Shown in pieces: positions 27,599 through 35,686 of a stretch of 35,686 nucleotides of DNA. The stretch spans positions 1-35,686 of the forward strand of contig JAUJMV010000045.1 in the NCBI GenBank assembly GCA_030446685.1, in the 5' to 3' direction. The notes beneath the pieces are model-generated. The model saw only the letters and a list, made by a program, of their open reading frames with translations, had not been told where the DNA came from and made no database searches. The translations under genes and the position numbers were made by a program. Positions within the stretch are counted from its first letter, which is position 1. Each line of letters starts with the position of its first letter. This DNA comes from Thermomicrobiales bacterium (GTDB lineage Bacteria; Chloroflexota; Chloroflexia; Thermomicrobiales; CADCWN01).

Positions 27599-30148
27599 GT
27601 GAACCGATGGTCCCGTGGTTCGGCTGGCGTGGTTACGCCAGCCGAGGTAACGAAGGTGGAGCAGACGCGCGATGGGCGCGCGCGGCAGCGGTTACTGAAC
27701 ACGTTCGCGATCGTCGCGCTGCTGGGGGCGCTCCTGTTGTCCGCGCTGCACTCGGTGATGCCGGGGTCGGCGTCGCCGAACGGCGTGGTGATCTCGGAGT
27801 TCCGTTTCCGCGGCCCGGCCGGCGGCAACGATGAATTCGTCGAACTGTTTAACACCGCCGCCGGGCCCGTGGATATCTCCGGCTGGCGCCTGGAAGGCTG
27901 CTCGGCCGAGGCCGGCATGGCGTCGAGCCGCGCCACCATACCGTCAAACACGATCCTCAGCCTGGGGCAGCACTTCCTGTTCACGAACTCGTCCTCGTCG
28001 GGCGGGTACTCGGGAGGGGTTCCCGGTAACGCAACTTATGGCACAGGTATCGGCGACACTGGCGGCGCACGGATCATCACCGCGACCGGGACGGTGATCG
28101 ACGGGGTCGGGAGTTCCGACGGCACAGTAGACCAGTGCCGCGAGGGCGCGGGGCTGGCAATCCCGGGCACGAGCGGCGACAACGGGTTCGAGCGGAAGAA
28201 TGGCGGCGCGCAGGATACCGACAACAACGCCGCCGACTTCGCCGGCCCGAAGGCCAGCAACCCGCAGAACCTGATGAACGGCGGGGGCGGTGGCACGCCG
28301 ACGCCGACCCCGGTAACGCCGACCCCGACGCCCGCGCCCGCCACGGCGATCCGCACCATCCAGGGCGCGGTCCACCTCTCGCCGCTTGCCGGGCAGGCGG
28401 TGGGGAACGTGCCGGGGGTCGTGACGGCCCTCCGCGCCAACGGCTTCTACCTGCAAGACCCCAACCCCGACAACGAACCGGCGACCTCCGAGGGCATCTT
28501 CGTCTTCACCGGCGCGGCCCCCGCGGTGCGGGTCGGCAACGTGGTGTCGGTGCGCGGCACGGTCGGCGAGTTCCGCCCCGGCTGCAACCCGAGCAGTTGC
28601 ACCGCGCGTGACAGCGCCTTCAGCAACCTGACGATCACGCAGATCAACTCGGCGAACGCGAACGTCACCGTGACCGCGGTCGGCAGCCCCACCGCGCTGC
28701 CCGCGCCGACGATCATCGGGGCCGGGGGCCGCGTCCCGCCGGCGCTGGTCATTGAGGACGACACCAGCGGCAGCGTGGAGACCGGCAACACCTTCGACCC
28801 GGCCCAGGACGGCATCGACTTCTACGAGAGCCTGGAGGGGATGCTGGTCCAGGTCAACAACGCCGTCGCGGTCGGCCCCACCAACGACTTCGGCGAGATC
28901 CCCGTCCTGGCCGACAACGGCGCCAACGCCAATGTCCGCACGACCCGCGGCGGCATCGTGATCCGCCCCGAGGACTTCAACCCCGAGCGGATCATCATCG
29001 ACGACGCGATCGTCAACGGGGAGCCGCGGGTCAACGTCGGCGACCGCTTCCCCGGCGCGATCGTCGGGGTGATCGACTACAGCTTCGGCAACTTCAAGCT
29101 GCTGAACACGGCCGCGCTGCCGGCGCCGGTCTCGGGCAAATTGACGCGTGAGACCGCCGCGGCGGAGAGCGCGAACGGGCTCTCGATCGCGACCTTCAAC
29201 GTCGAGAACCTCGACCCGGCCGACGGCCCGGCGAAGTTCGACGCGCTGGCGGCCATCATCGTCAACAACCTCCGCTCGCCCGACATCATCGCGCTGGAGG
29301 AGGTGCAGGACAACAACGGCCCGACGAACGACGCGGTCGTAGACGCGAACCTGACCTACGAGACGCTGATCGCGGCGATCCAGGCCTCGGGCGGTCCGGC
29401 CTACGACTACCGCCAGGTCAACCCGGTCGACGACCAGGACGGCGGCGAGCCGGGCGGCAACATCCGCGTCGGCTTCCTCTTCCGCACCGACGCCGATGGC
29501 CTGAAGTTCGTGGACCGCGCCACCGGCGAGGATCCGAGCACGGCCGGCACGCGGGTGGTCGACCACCCGTCCGGCCCGCGGCTCTCGCTCAGCCCCGGCC
29601 GCATCACCCCAACGGACCCGGCCTGGGAGGCCAGCCGCAAGCCGCTGGTCGGCGAGTTCAAGTACCGCGGCGAGACGCTCTTCGTCATCGCCAACCACTT
29701 CCGCTCCAAGGGCGGCGACCAACCCCTCTTCGGGCGCTTCCAGCCGCCGGCGCGCAGTTCGGAGGAGCAGCGGCACGAGCAGGCGCGGCTCGTCAACGAA
29801 TTCGTCGACAGCATCCTGGCGGCGGACGCCGACGCCAACATCGCCGTCCTGGGCGACCTCAACGACTTCCAATTCTCCGAGACGCTGGACATCGTCAAGG
29901 GCGGCGCGCTGGTCAACCTGATCGAGACGCTGCCGGTGCCGGAGCAGTACACCTACGTCTTCGAGGGCAACTCGCAGGCGCTCGACCACATCCTGGTCAG
30001 CAAGAACCTCTACGCGGCGCTGGTCGGCTACGACGTGGTCCACGTCAACGCCGAGTTCGTCGATCAGATCAGCGACCACGACCCGCAGGTGGCGCGCTTC
30101 GACAAGCCGCGCGACCAGGACAAGGGTAAGCCCGGCGGCGTGAAGTAA
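27599..30148 (+). CDS. Extracellular nuclease: lamin-tail + OB region + EEP endonuclease
   Basis: 849 residues from GTG 27599, chosen because GGAGGAGG (27586-27593) sits five bases before it and the membrane segment 'LLNTFAIVALLGALLLSALH' then starts near residue 35. Mature regions: a lamin-tail domain ('VVISEFRFRG', 'DEFVELFNTAAGPVDISGWR') at residues 60-220; a Gly/Thr/Pro linker 'GGGGGTPTPTPVTPTPTPAP' at about 232-252; an OB/YhcR-like region ('FYLQDPNPDNEPATSEGIFV') at 255-505; and an endonuclease/exonuclease/phosphatase domain from about 530. Catalytic motifs are 'TFNVENLDP', 'IALEEVQDN' (566), 'VIANHFRSKGGD' (698), 'VLGDLNDFQ' (750), 'LDHILVS' (793) and 'SDHDPQVARF' (824). This is the ExeM/NucH-type secreted DNase architecture. 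Intact; likely for DNA scavenging or biofilm turnover outside the cell. Confidence 0.92.
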   Translation: MNRWSRGSAGVVTPAEVTKVEQTRDGRARQRLLNTFAIVALLGALLLSALHSVMPGSASPNGVVISEFRFRGPAGGNDEFVELFNTAAGPVDISGWRLEGCSAEAGMASSRATIPSNTILSLGQHFLFTNSSSSGGYSGGVPGNATYGTGIGDTGGARIITATGTVIDGVGSSDGTVDQCREGAGLAIPGTSGDNGFERKNGGAQDTDNNAADFAGPKASNPQNLMNGGGGGTPTPTPVTPTPTPAPATAIRTIQGAVHLSPLAGQAVGNVPGVVTALRANGFYLQDPNPDNEPATSEGIFVFTGAAPAVRVGNVVSVRGTVGEFRPGCNPSSCTARDSAFSNLTITQINSANANVTVTAVGSPTALPAPTIIGAGGRVPPALVIEDDTSGSVETGNTFDPAQDGIDFYESLEGMLVQVNNAVAVGPTNDFGEIPVLADNGANANVRTTRGGIVIRPEDFNPERIIIDDAIVNGEPRVNVGDRFPGAIVGVIDYSFGNFKLLNTAALPAPVSGKLTRETAAAESANGLSIATFNVENLDPADGPAKFDALAAIIVNNLRSPDIIALEEVQDNNGPTNDAVVDANLTYETLIAAIQASGGPAYDYRQVNPVDDQDGGEPGGNIRVGFLFRTDADGLKFVDRATGEDPSTAGTRVVDHPSGPRLSLSPGRITPTDPAWEASRKPLVGEFKYRGETLFVIANHFRSKGGDQPLFGRFQPPARSSEEQRHEQARLVNEFVDSILAADADANIAVLGDLNDFQFSETLDIVKGGALVNLIETLPVPEQYTYVFEGNSQALDHILVSKNLYAALVGYDVVHVNAEFVDQISDHDPQVARFDKPRDQDKGKPGGVK

Positions 30149-30189
30149 CCGCCAGGCCATCCACCACCGGCCATCACGTAACCAGCATA

Positions 30190-30219
30190 CGGCGCCCCCG
30201 GCTTAGGCCGGGGGCGCCG
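30190..30219. terminator. Perfect 13-bp terminator hairpin, probably bidirectional
   Basis: CGGCGCCCCCGGC (30190-30202), loop TTAG, GCCGGGGGCGCCG (30207-30219), 41 bases after the nuclease stop and just before the end of the minus-strand operon. It can serve both convergent units. Confidence 0.8.
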
Positions 30220-30244
30220 ATCTACAACGCACTGGGCGCTCTTT

Positions 30245-30670
30245 AGCAGCTACCGCGGAGGATGAGCCGGTGGCGGGGCTGCCGGCAGAGCCGGTGTTCC
30301 TGGGGCAACCGCCGATCTGCGATCCAGGCGCGGACCATCGCGCCGAAGAGGTCGGGGCGCTCTCCACTCCAGCCGCGGCCGACCCCAAGGGCATCCGGCC
30401 CTGCGCCTCGGGGAGCGCCGCGACGAGGGCGCGCAGCGACTGGTGGACGAGCGGATGCTCGCGCTCCCCCGCGACAACGAAGGTCGAGCGACCCGCCCCG
30501 GCCAAGCCTGTCGGGACCCGGAACCCCAGCAGTTCCCGGCCAATCCGCAGGAACGCGCGGAGCGACATCGCCCGCGCGGCGGTGCGGATTGCTGGTAGGA
30601 CTCCTCCGGCACCTTCAGCCCCGCGCGTTCGCCCGCACGAAGGGGTCGGCCTTGTGGCGAGAGTCACGGG
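30245..30670 (-). pseudogene. Alpha/beta hydrolase C-terminal remnant
   Basis: On the minus strand, fragments in at least three frames read 'ADPFVRANARG' (near 30650), 'VPEESYQQ' (30605), 'AMSLRAFLRIGRELLGFRVP' (30575), 'STFVVAGEREHPLVHQSLRA' (30500), 'GWSGERPDLFGAMVRAWIAD' and 'RRLPQEHR' (about 30300). These match the region of alpha/beta hydrolases after the lid, where 'VVAGEREHP' precedes the acid residue and 'GHGWSGE' carries the catalytic histidine (here garbled). The N-terminal half with the GxSxG nucleophile is absent. It lies downstream of sdpI-like in the same direction. Confidence 0.62.
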
Positions 30671-30828
30671 CGCCGTCCCCGCCACGCCCACTACGGCACC
30701 GGGCGCCCGCCCGGGCCACCGCTGGCGACCAGGCCGGCGATGGCGAGCAGCAGCACGACCCAGCCGACCGGGCTATAGATTGGGCCGGCCAGGACAGGCC
30801 GAAACCGACCGCCCCTTGCGCGCCGCGA

Positions 30829-31517
30829 TCATGCCCCCTCCTCGGCGGGCCGCGAGCCGACGGGCGGGGTCCGGTCGTCGTCGCCGCGCCAGACCAGGTA
30901 GAGGTAGACCCAGAGCGCCAGCAGACTGGAGCCGATCGCCGCGAGCGCCAGGACGGAGAGCAGTTCCGAGCGGGCCGCCCCGGCGGCGATCAGCAGCAGG
31001 CCGTCCGCGATGAAGAGCCAGCCACCGAGCCGGTGCGTCTTGCCCCAGGACCGCTTGCTCGACGGTGTCCAGGGTGCGGATGCCGACGAACCAGGTCGGG
31101 CGCACCTTGCCCAGCAGGCCGCCCAGGACGACCAGGAGCGCACCGGCCAGGACCGGCGCCAGCCGCGCCACATCGACCGGCCGGCCCAGCGCCGCGAGAG
31201 GACGATCCCGTAGATCGCGGCCAACACGCCGAGGGTTGCCAGCCGGATCACGGCGTACCGCGCCCTCGAACAGCGCGTAGTTGGCGCGCCCCGGATCGAG
31301 CCGCGGCAGGTAGCGCAGCAGGAAGTAGAGGCCGAGCGCCAGGGTCGGCATGAGTAGCAGGCCCTCGAACCGGCCGCCGTAGCGATCGACCTCGCCGGCC
31401 GCGTTCCAGTGGACCGGCAGCCGCTCCGGGACCCACGGCCAGGCGATCGCCGCCCCCAGGAACATCGCCGCCAGCAGCGCCCAGTGCGGCCACTCAGTCC
31501 CGCCAATTCGTCCTCAT
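30829..31517 (-). CDS. SdpI/DUF1648 family membrane protein (frameshifted)
   Basis: ATG at 31517 overlaps the stop of the upstream ArsR gene (ATGA, four bases). The protein starts 'MRTNWR'. After one shift it continues 'TEWPHWALLAAMFLGAAIAW' and 'WVPERLPVHWNAAGEVDRYG', the DUF1648 signature. 'LALGLYFLLRYLPRLDPGRA' follows, then (after a shift) 'YAVIRLATLGVLAAIYGIVL', 'APVLAGALLVVLGGLLGKVR' with 'PTWFVGIRT', and finally 'KTHRLGGWLFIADGLLLIAA' with a last membrane segment. It has six hydrophobic segments, as in B. subtilis SdpI, which gives immunity to the SdpC toxin and sequesters its ArsR-type repressor SdpR. No SdpABC genes are here, so the role is likely signalling or general envelope protection. 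At least three one-base shifts as written. Confidence 0.8.
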
Positions 31518-31846
31518 CCCACACCCTCCCCGTCCCGACCTCCCGCGGCAACCCGCGCCGCCGCATCATCCGCCGCCCCGCCCTCGCCGACACCGAGCAG
31601 GCCCAGCACCGCCGCGACCACCTCCTCGACCGCCGCGATATGCAGGCTGTAGACGATCGTCGTCCCCGCCGCTCCTGCACGATCAGCCCGGCGTGCCGCA
31701 GGGTGGCGAAATGGCCGGAGAGGTCGACTTCGCCAGCGGGAAATGCTCCGCCAGCTCCCCAGCGGTCAGGTCGCGGTCGCGCAACAGCCGCAGGATCTCC
31801 CGCCGGGTTGGATCCCCGAGCGCCTTGAGATCTCGTTGACCGCCAC
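31514..31846 (-). CDS. ArsR-family autorepressor (SdpR-like), frameshifted
   Basis: Winged-helix repressor in two frames: 'LKALGDPTRREILRLLRDRD' then 'LTAGELAEHFPLAKST', and after a shift 'LSGHFATLRHAGLIVQERRG' followed by 'VYSLHIAAVEEVVAAVLGLL' in the first frame. This is the normal order (HTH, recognition helix, wing) and size (about 105 residues). No CxC metal site is seen, which fits the SdpR-type branch rather than metal sensors. A likely GTG start lies at 31846, and an ATG at 31857 is an alternative. The TGA at 31514-31516 overlaps the ATG of the SdpI gene, so the two are probably translationally coupled. A palindrome lies just upstream at 31868-31896. Confidence 0.78.
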
Positions 31847-31867
31847 CACCCCACCATCCGCTCAATA

Positions 31868-31896
31868 ATTTCGGTGATTTGCCAATAATCCGAAAT
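31868..31896. promoter_or_regulatory. Candidate operator for the ArsR-like repressor
   Basis: Inverted repeat ATTTCGG (31868-31874) / CCGAAAT (31890-31896) with a 15-base AT-rich spacer, in the only AT-rich patch of this region and directly upstream of the repressor start. Arms, spacing and position fit an ArsR dimer site for autoregulation. It also lies between the divergent arsR-like and glycosidase genes. Confidence 0.55.
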
Positions 31897-32042
31897 AAGA
31901 ATAACACGCGGCTTCGCGCGCCGTCACTGTCCCTCCGTACAGGTGGCGCGCGTGCGATAATGCGCCCGCCGCGACCGGGGGCCGGCGCGGGGCGGCGGGG
32001 CGCGAGCGAGGAGGTGGCGGTGGAGGGTTCAACAGGCTGGGG

Positions 32043-33093
32043 TTGGGGCTGGGCAACCTGTCGCGCCTGTCGGCGGCGCGGACGCGCTCGATCAGCGCGG
32101 AGAACCCGACCGGCGAGCCGGGGCGGGGCGGGATGGCGACCGAGGGGACAGGCGCGCGCGCGGCCCGCGACCTGGGCCAGGGCTGGAAGGTGTCGCCGAG
32201 CATCGCCATCCCGCCGCACAGCACCGCGACGCTGGCCGACATCACCGGCGCGGGCGCGATCAGCACCTCTGGCTGACGGCGCACACGCAGCACTGGCGGC
32301 GGCTGATCCTGCGCTGCCACTGGGACGGCGACGCGCGCCCCGCCGTCGAGGTCCCGGTCGGCGACTTCTTCTGCAACGGCTGGGGGGTCTTCAGCCAGGT
32401 CAACTCCGCTGCCGGTCGCGGTCAACCCGCACGGCGGCTTCAACAGCTATTGGCCGATGCCGTTCCGCCAGGGCGCGCGGCTGACGATCGAGAACCTCGG
32501 CGAGCAGGAGGCGCGACTCTACTTCCAGATCGACTACACGCTCACGGAGATCCCGGAGGACGCGGCCTACTTCCACGCGCAGTGGCGGCGCAGCAACCCC
32601 CTGCCTACAAGGAGGTCCACACGCTCCTCGACGGGATCGCCGGGGGCGCGCACTACGTCGGCACCTACCTGGCCTGGGGTCAACAACAGCGGCTGGTGGG
32701 GCGAGGGGAGATCAAGTTCTACCTCGACGGCGACGGGCGTGGCCGACGATCTGCGGGACCGGGACGGAGGACTACTTCGGCAGGGCCTGGAACTTCGACG
32801 TGCCGGGCGAGGGCTACACCCCTTCTCGACCCCCTTCCTGGGGCTCAACCAGGTGCTCAAACCGGACGGCCTCTACCGCAGCCAGCAGCGCTTCGGGATG
32901 TACCGCTGGCACGTCATGGACCCGATCCCTTCTCCTCCGCCCTGCGCGTGACGATCCAGGCGCTCGGCTGGCGCTCCGACGCGCGCTACCTGCCGCTGCA
33001 GGACGACATCGCCTCACAGCGTTCTGGTACGGGCGGGAGAACCTCGGCCCCCGCCCGCCCTTGCCCAATGCCGACGGGCTGGAAGTCGTCTGA
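32043..33093 (+). pseudogene. DUF2961 (GH172-type) glycoside hydrolase, multiply frameshifted
   Basis: Fragments in all three frames assemble in order: 'LGNLSRLSAARTRSISAENP' (32045), 'GGMATEGTG' and 'ARDLGQGWKVSPSI' (32165), 'LTAHTQHWRRLILRCHWDGD'-like sequence near 32280, and 'PAVEVPVGDFFCNGWGVF' (32340). Then come 'VNPHGGFNSYWPMPFRQGAR' (32425), 'LYFQIDYTLTEIPEDAAYFH' (32518), 'WRRSNPLP', 'YKEVHTLLDGIAG' (32605), 'YVGTYLAWG' and 'GEIKFYLDGDG' (32708). The end is 'GTEDYFGRAWNF', 'RFGMYRWHVMDPIPF' (32890) and 'LRVTIQALGWRSD', with TGA at 33093. The family forms a double beta-jelly-roll and includes alpha-fructofuranosidase GH172. About 350 residues after repair, normal for the family. At least eight one-base shifts are needed. 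TTG 32043 is a tentative start. Confidence 0.78.
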
Positions 33094-33259
33094 GTGCGGA
33101 TCGCGGAATGGGGTTGATGGCCAAGGGTTCCGGCGCGCGGATGAGATGCCCCTCGCGCTCGCGGCGCAGGCTTCGTGGGCGAAGCGTAAGGAGCTGGTGC
33201 TACGGTCGATAGTGGGTGCAACGAGGGGCGCCGGCTACCACGGGCGCTGACGGAGGAGG
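33094..33259. other. Short spacer
   Basis: Spacer between the glycosidase and the thioredoxin-like gene. A GGAGGAGGG purine run at about 33252 could be a ribosome site for the lipoprotein. Nothing else seen. Confidence 0.3.
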
Positions 33260-33886
33260 GCGGCGCGGGGCGGGGCAAACACGGGGGCGGTTGCCGGGCG
33301 CTGGTCGGACTGCTGCTGTTCCTGCCGCTGCTGGCAGCGTGCGGCGGACCGCCGGCGACGCCGGCGCGGACGACGACACCTGCCACGACGCCCGCCCTCA
33401 CCAGTACGGGGGCGGAGGCCGCGGCAACACCGCCACGGTCACGACGACACCAACGCCGCCCTGACCTCCGCCGCCCCCGCGCCGAGCACCGCCCTCGCGC
33501 CCCAGCCGACCCCAGCGCCGACCGTCGCGCCCACTCCAGCGGGCGGCGCGCTCCACCTGTCCGGTCGCGCAGGCGCTGAGCGGGCAGGACCGCGTCGGGG
33601 CGCCGGGCCTGGGGCCTTCCTCTTCTTCGACTCGGAGGGTTGACCGGTCTGCGCGCGGATGCGGCCCGTCGTGAACGGGCTCGAACGGCAGTACGGCGAC
33701 CGCGTGGCCTTCGCCGGGGTGGATTTCTACAACCGCGCGAACCGCGAACTGGTGCAGCAGTACCGCGTGACCGGACACCCCACCTTCATCGTCCTCGACG
33801 GGCGGGGCGAGGTGGTCGAGCGCTTCGTCGGCTACACCGAGGCCGCCGATCTGGAGGCGGCGCTGAAGCAGGCGGCGGGGGAGTGA
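33260..33886 (+). CDS. Thioredoxin-like lipoprotein with in-frame TGA at the first active-site cysteine
   Basis: The N-terminus 'RALVGLLLFLPLLAACGGPP' ends in lipobox L-A-A-C (near 33340); the start codon is not certain. A Thr/Pro/Ala-rich linker with frameshifts follows. In the last part, 'AFLFFDSEG' is followed by TGA (33641-33643), then 'PVCARMRPVVNGLERQYGDR', 'VAFAGVDFYNRANRELVQQY' and 'RVTGHPTFIVLDGRGEVVER', ending 'AADLEAALKQAAGE' and TGA at 33886. The cis-proline 'GHPTF' and CPVC-like site identify a thioredoxin fold. TGA stands exactly where the first Cys of C-P-V-C is expected, giving *-P-V-C. This could be selenocysteine, a base error from TGC, or a real stop. Reductase acting outside the membrane (inference). 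Confidence 0.68.
33664..33680 (+). promoter_or_regulatory. Hairpin downstream of the in-frame TGA (possible bacterial SECIS)
   Basis: Perfect 6-bp stem GCCCGT (33664-33669) / ACGGGC (33675-33680) with apical loop CGTGA. The loop starts 27 bases after the TGA, inside the 16-37 base window described for bacterial SECIS elements, and has G at its second position, as their consensus asks. GC-rich sequence makes such hairpins easily, so this is suggestive only. Confidence 0.3.
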
Positions 33887-34262
33887 AAGGTCCGGCCCCG
33901 GTGCTCGCTGCCCCTCGCCCGCGCGTTGTCGGCGCGCGGGAGCCGGCGCGACCTCGCTCGGGGTGAAGACCTGCTTCGCCAACTCGGGGCGGATCGGGAT
34001 CGCCGGTGTCGGGGGCGCCCACGGCAGGGCCACGCCCCGCAGGATCGCTGGCGCCCCCCCTCTCGAATGCCGGCACACCGACGGGTGTCAGCTACCCGAC
34101 CCTGCGCTCCGGGGTGCTGAAGCGCGCCAGCCTGCCCGACCTCCGCCCCCACGACCCAAGCCTCCCCCTTGCGCGCCGCCGACATCCGGGCCGCTCCTGT
34201 CTCGCCCTTCCCCGGCCACGCCACGATCACCGCGAGCACCTACTGGGCGCCCCCATTCGGTA
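33887..34262. other. Region without a recognised gene
   Basis: 376 bases. One stretch reads 'SGRIGIAGVGGAHGRATPRR' in shifted frames and could be the remnant of a gene, but I cannot name it. No repeats or clear hairpins beyond GC-rich noise. It would hold the end of the minus-strand glycosyltransferase transcript. Confidence 0.35.
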
Positions 34263-35684
34263 TCAGGGCCGGGCGCGGGGGAGGCGGGCGCGCAGGGCGG
34301 CGACGGTTTGGCGGGCGGCGGTGCGCCAGGGGGCGCGACGCTCGGCGGCGCGGGTGGCGTCGAGGGCGGCGAGGCGGGCGCCCTGGTCGGCCCAGGCGGC
34401 TTCGAGCCGGCGGACATAGACGCCGCGCTCGTCCACGGCGGCTGTGAGTTCGGCGACGCGGTCGAGGGCGGCGCGGCGCTCGCGGACGAGGTCGGGGACG
34501 AGGCTCTGGGGGGCGAGAGGGCCGATGGAGCGGCGGGTGGGGGCGGCGCACCAGGCGGCGAGAGGGGCGACGGCGCGGTCCCAGGTCAGGCACTCGTCGA
34601 CGAGGCGGCGGGCGCGGGCGCGCCGGGCACGGAGGCGGTCGGGGTCGTCGAGGGCTTGGGTAACGGCGGCGGTCACGGCGGCGGGGTCGGCGGGGTCGGC
34701 GAGGAGGCCGGCGTCGTAGGCGGCGATCGGGGCGGCGAGTTCGGCGTAGTCGGCGGCGAGGACGGGGAGGCCGCAGGCGAGGTAGTCGACGGTGCGGGTG
34801 CTGACGGCGAGCTCGCGCTCGGGGTTGCGGGCGAAGAGGTCGAAGGCCAGGTCGGCGGCGCGGTAGGCGGCGAGGAGGTCGGCGTAGGGGCGGGGGCCGG
34901 GGTGGACCCTGGCGCGGGGGTGGTCGCGGAGGCGGTCGCGCAGGGGGGCGAACCAGGCGGCGCCGCGCGAGTGGACCGGGTGCTCGACCAGATAGAGATC
35001 GAGGCGCCCGCGCCCGCACCGGTCGAGCGCGTCGAGGGTGGCGGCGAGGGGGATGGTCGGGTCCTGCCAGGGGAGGGCGAGGCCGGCGAAGAGGATCGCG
35101 GGCTCGGCCCCCGGCGGGCGGGGCGGCGCGGCGGGCAGCGGGGCGGGGTCGGCAGAGATCGGGACGACGGCGACGCGGGCGGCGCAGGCGTCGGGGTCGA
35201 AGCCGGCCAGGAGGAGCCAGGGGTAGAAGTAGGCGCGCTGGCGCTCGCCGGCGCAGGTGACGAAGTCGGCGCGCGCGAGGCCGCGGGGCTTGAGCGGGGC
35301 GAGGGCGGCGGCCTTGGCCGGGTCCTGGTAGAGGAATTCGAGGAGGACCGGGCCGGCGACATCGACGGCGAGCGGGACGGGGCAGGGGTCGAGGTGCGCG
35401 GCGAGGAGCCAGCTACAACAGACGACGACGTCGGGCCGCGCGCGCGCGACGGCGGCGGCGGGCTCGTCCCAGGCGAAGGTGTGGGGCAGGGCGGCGGCGC
35501 GGGCCTCCGGGGCAATTGCGGAGCCGAGGTCGTCGAGGGCGTGGCGCGGGAAGAGGAGGGTCACGTCGAAGCCGGCGGCCTCGAGGCCGCGCGCCAGGGT
35601 CCAGCCGCGCAGCCCGCCGCCGTTGGCCGGCAGGCCGGGGAGGGGGACGACCTCGCTCGCCAGGACGAGGACGCGCCCGGTCAT
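34263..35684 (-). CDS. Glycosyltransferase, GT-B fold (GT4-like) with C-terminal coiled coil
   Basis: 473 residues, intact; ATG at 35684, two bases from the window edge, so an upstream start cannot be excluded. The N-terminal domain is 'VLVLASEVVPLPGLPANGGG' with 'RGWTLARGLEAAGFDVTLLF', typical of GT-B donors and acceptors. A middle linker is 'FVTCAGERQRAYFYPWLLLA'. The C-terminal Rossmann domain has 'AILFAGLALPWQDPTI', 'DLLAAYRAADLAFDLFARNP' and the GT4-like 'ELAVSTRTVDYLACGLPVLA', where TRTVDYLACG takes the place of the ExxxxG/P motif. Residues from about 400 on are charged and Ala-rich ('RRAALDRVAELTAAVDERGV'), probably coiled coil. Cytoplasmic; likely builds a surface polysaccharide or lipid-linked glycan. 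Confidence 0.85.
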   Translation of the reverse strand: MTGRVLVLASEVVPLPGLPANGGGLRGWTLARGLEAAGFDVTLLFPRHALDDLGSAIAPEARAAALPHTFAWDEPAAAVARARPDVVVCCSWLLAAHLDPCPVPLAVDVAGPVLLEFLYQDPAKAAALAPLKPRGLARADFVTCAGERQRAYFYPWLLLAGFDPDACAARVAVVPISADPAPLPAAPPRPPGAEPAILFAGLALPWQDPTIPLAATLDALDRCGRGRLDLYLVEHPVHSRGAAWFAPLRDRLRDHPRARVHPGPRPYADLLAAYRAADLAFDLFARNPERELAVSTRTVDYLACGLPVLAADYAELAAPIAAYDAGLLADPADPAAVTAAVTQALDDPDRLRARRARARRLVDECLTWDRAVAPLAAWCAAPTRRSIGPLAPQSLVPDLVRERRAALDRVAELTAAVDERGVYVRRLEAAWADQGARLAALDATRAAERRAPWRTAARQTVAALRARLPRARP

Positions 35685-35686
35685 CC

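Noticed and set aside
27944..30160. Minus-strand 738-codon frame over the nuclease gene
   Set aside because: Val/Asp/Arg-rich mirror of the nuclease codons; no start signal or domain.

Overview
The window is very GC-rich (roughly 70%), with GTG and TTG starts, strong purine-rich ribosome sites and long spurious antisense frames. The gene set is an ADP-forming acyl-CoA synthetase fused to a GNAT domain, a family of small Chloroflexota-type lipoproteins, DUF2079 and GT39-like polytopic membrane proteins, a PIG-L deacetylase, and SdpI next to an ArsR regulator. I infer a Chloroflexota bacterium, most likely Thermomicrobia/Sphaerobacter-like and most likely a metagenome or draft long-read assembly. 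Many genes carry single-base frameshifts, often in G/C runs. Others are perfectly open over 1.5-2.5 kb (lpdA, the DUF2079 protein, the secreted nuclease, the terminal glycosyltransferase). The damage is therefore patchy.

Layout. 1-3200: an AAA-ATPase/TPR regulator gene split by a degenerate IS3-family element with recognisable inverted repeats. 3395-4333: a frameshifted Bax-inhibitor-1 family membrane protein convergent with a divergent IF-1 (infA-like) gene. 4589-7368: acyl-CoA synthetase-GNAT fusion (minus strand). 7834-8378: a lipoprotein. 8788-10353: DUF6328 and an APH-type phosphotransferase (minus). 10504-14159: DUF2243, a COG1233-type FAD oxidoreductase, and a D-aminoacylase-type amidohydrolase that lacks its N-terminus. 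14160-17300: an AT-richer island of small unknown genes, including a strange partial tandem duplication. 17355-18340: PIG-L deacetylase, a palindromic element and tRNA-Pro(CGG). 18550-20037: dihydrolipoyl dehydrogenase. 20458-24612: two large membrane proteins probably working on cell-surface glycans. 24830-26263: an IS630 remnant interleaved with a second, partial copy of the start of a secreted serine protease gene, followed by that protease. 26528-27127: GNAT acetyltransferase. 27599-30148: a lamin-tail/OB/EEP extracellular nuclease. 30245-31850 (minus): ArsR, SdpI and an alpha/beta hydrolase remnant. 32043-33093: DUF2961/GH172-type glycosidase. 33260-33886: thioredoxin-like lipoprotein with a TGA exactly at the first cysteine of CxxC. 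34263-35684: glycosyltransferase (minus).

No CRISPR array, phage module, toxin-antitoxin pair or recognisable new defence system is visible. The observations most worth checking are the TGA in the thioredoxin motif with a hairpin at selenocysteine-like spacing, the two 'braided' near-duplicates (14.4-15.1 kb and 24.8-25.6 kb), the ArsR-SdpI pair with a 4-base overlap and an upstream palindrome, the retained catalytic histidine in the synthetase-GNAT fusion, and the headless amidohydrolase created at a GTGA junction.
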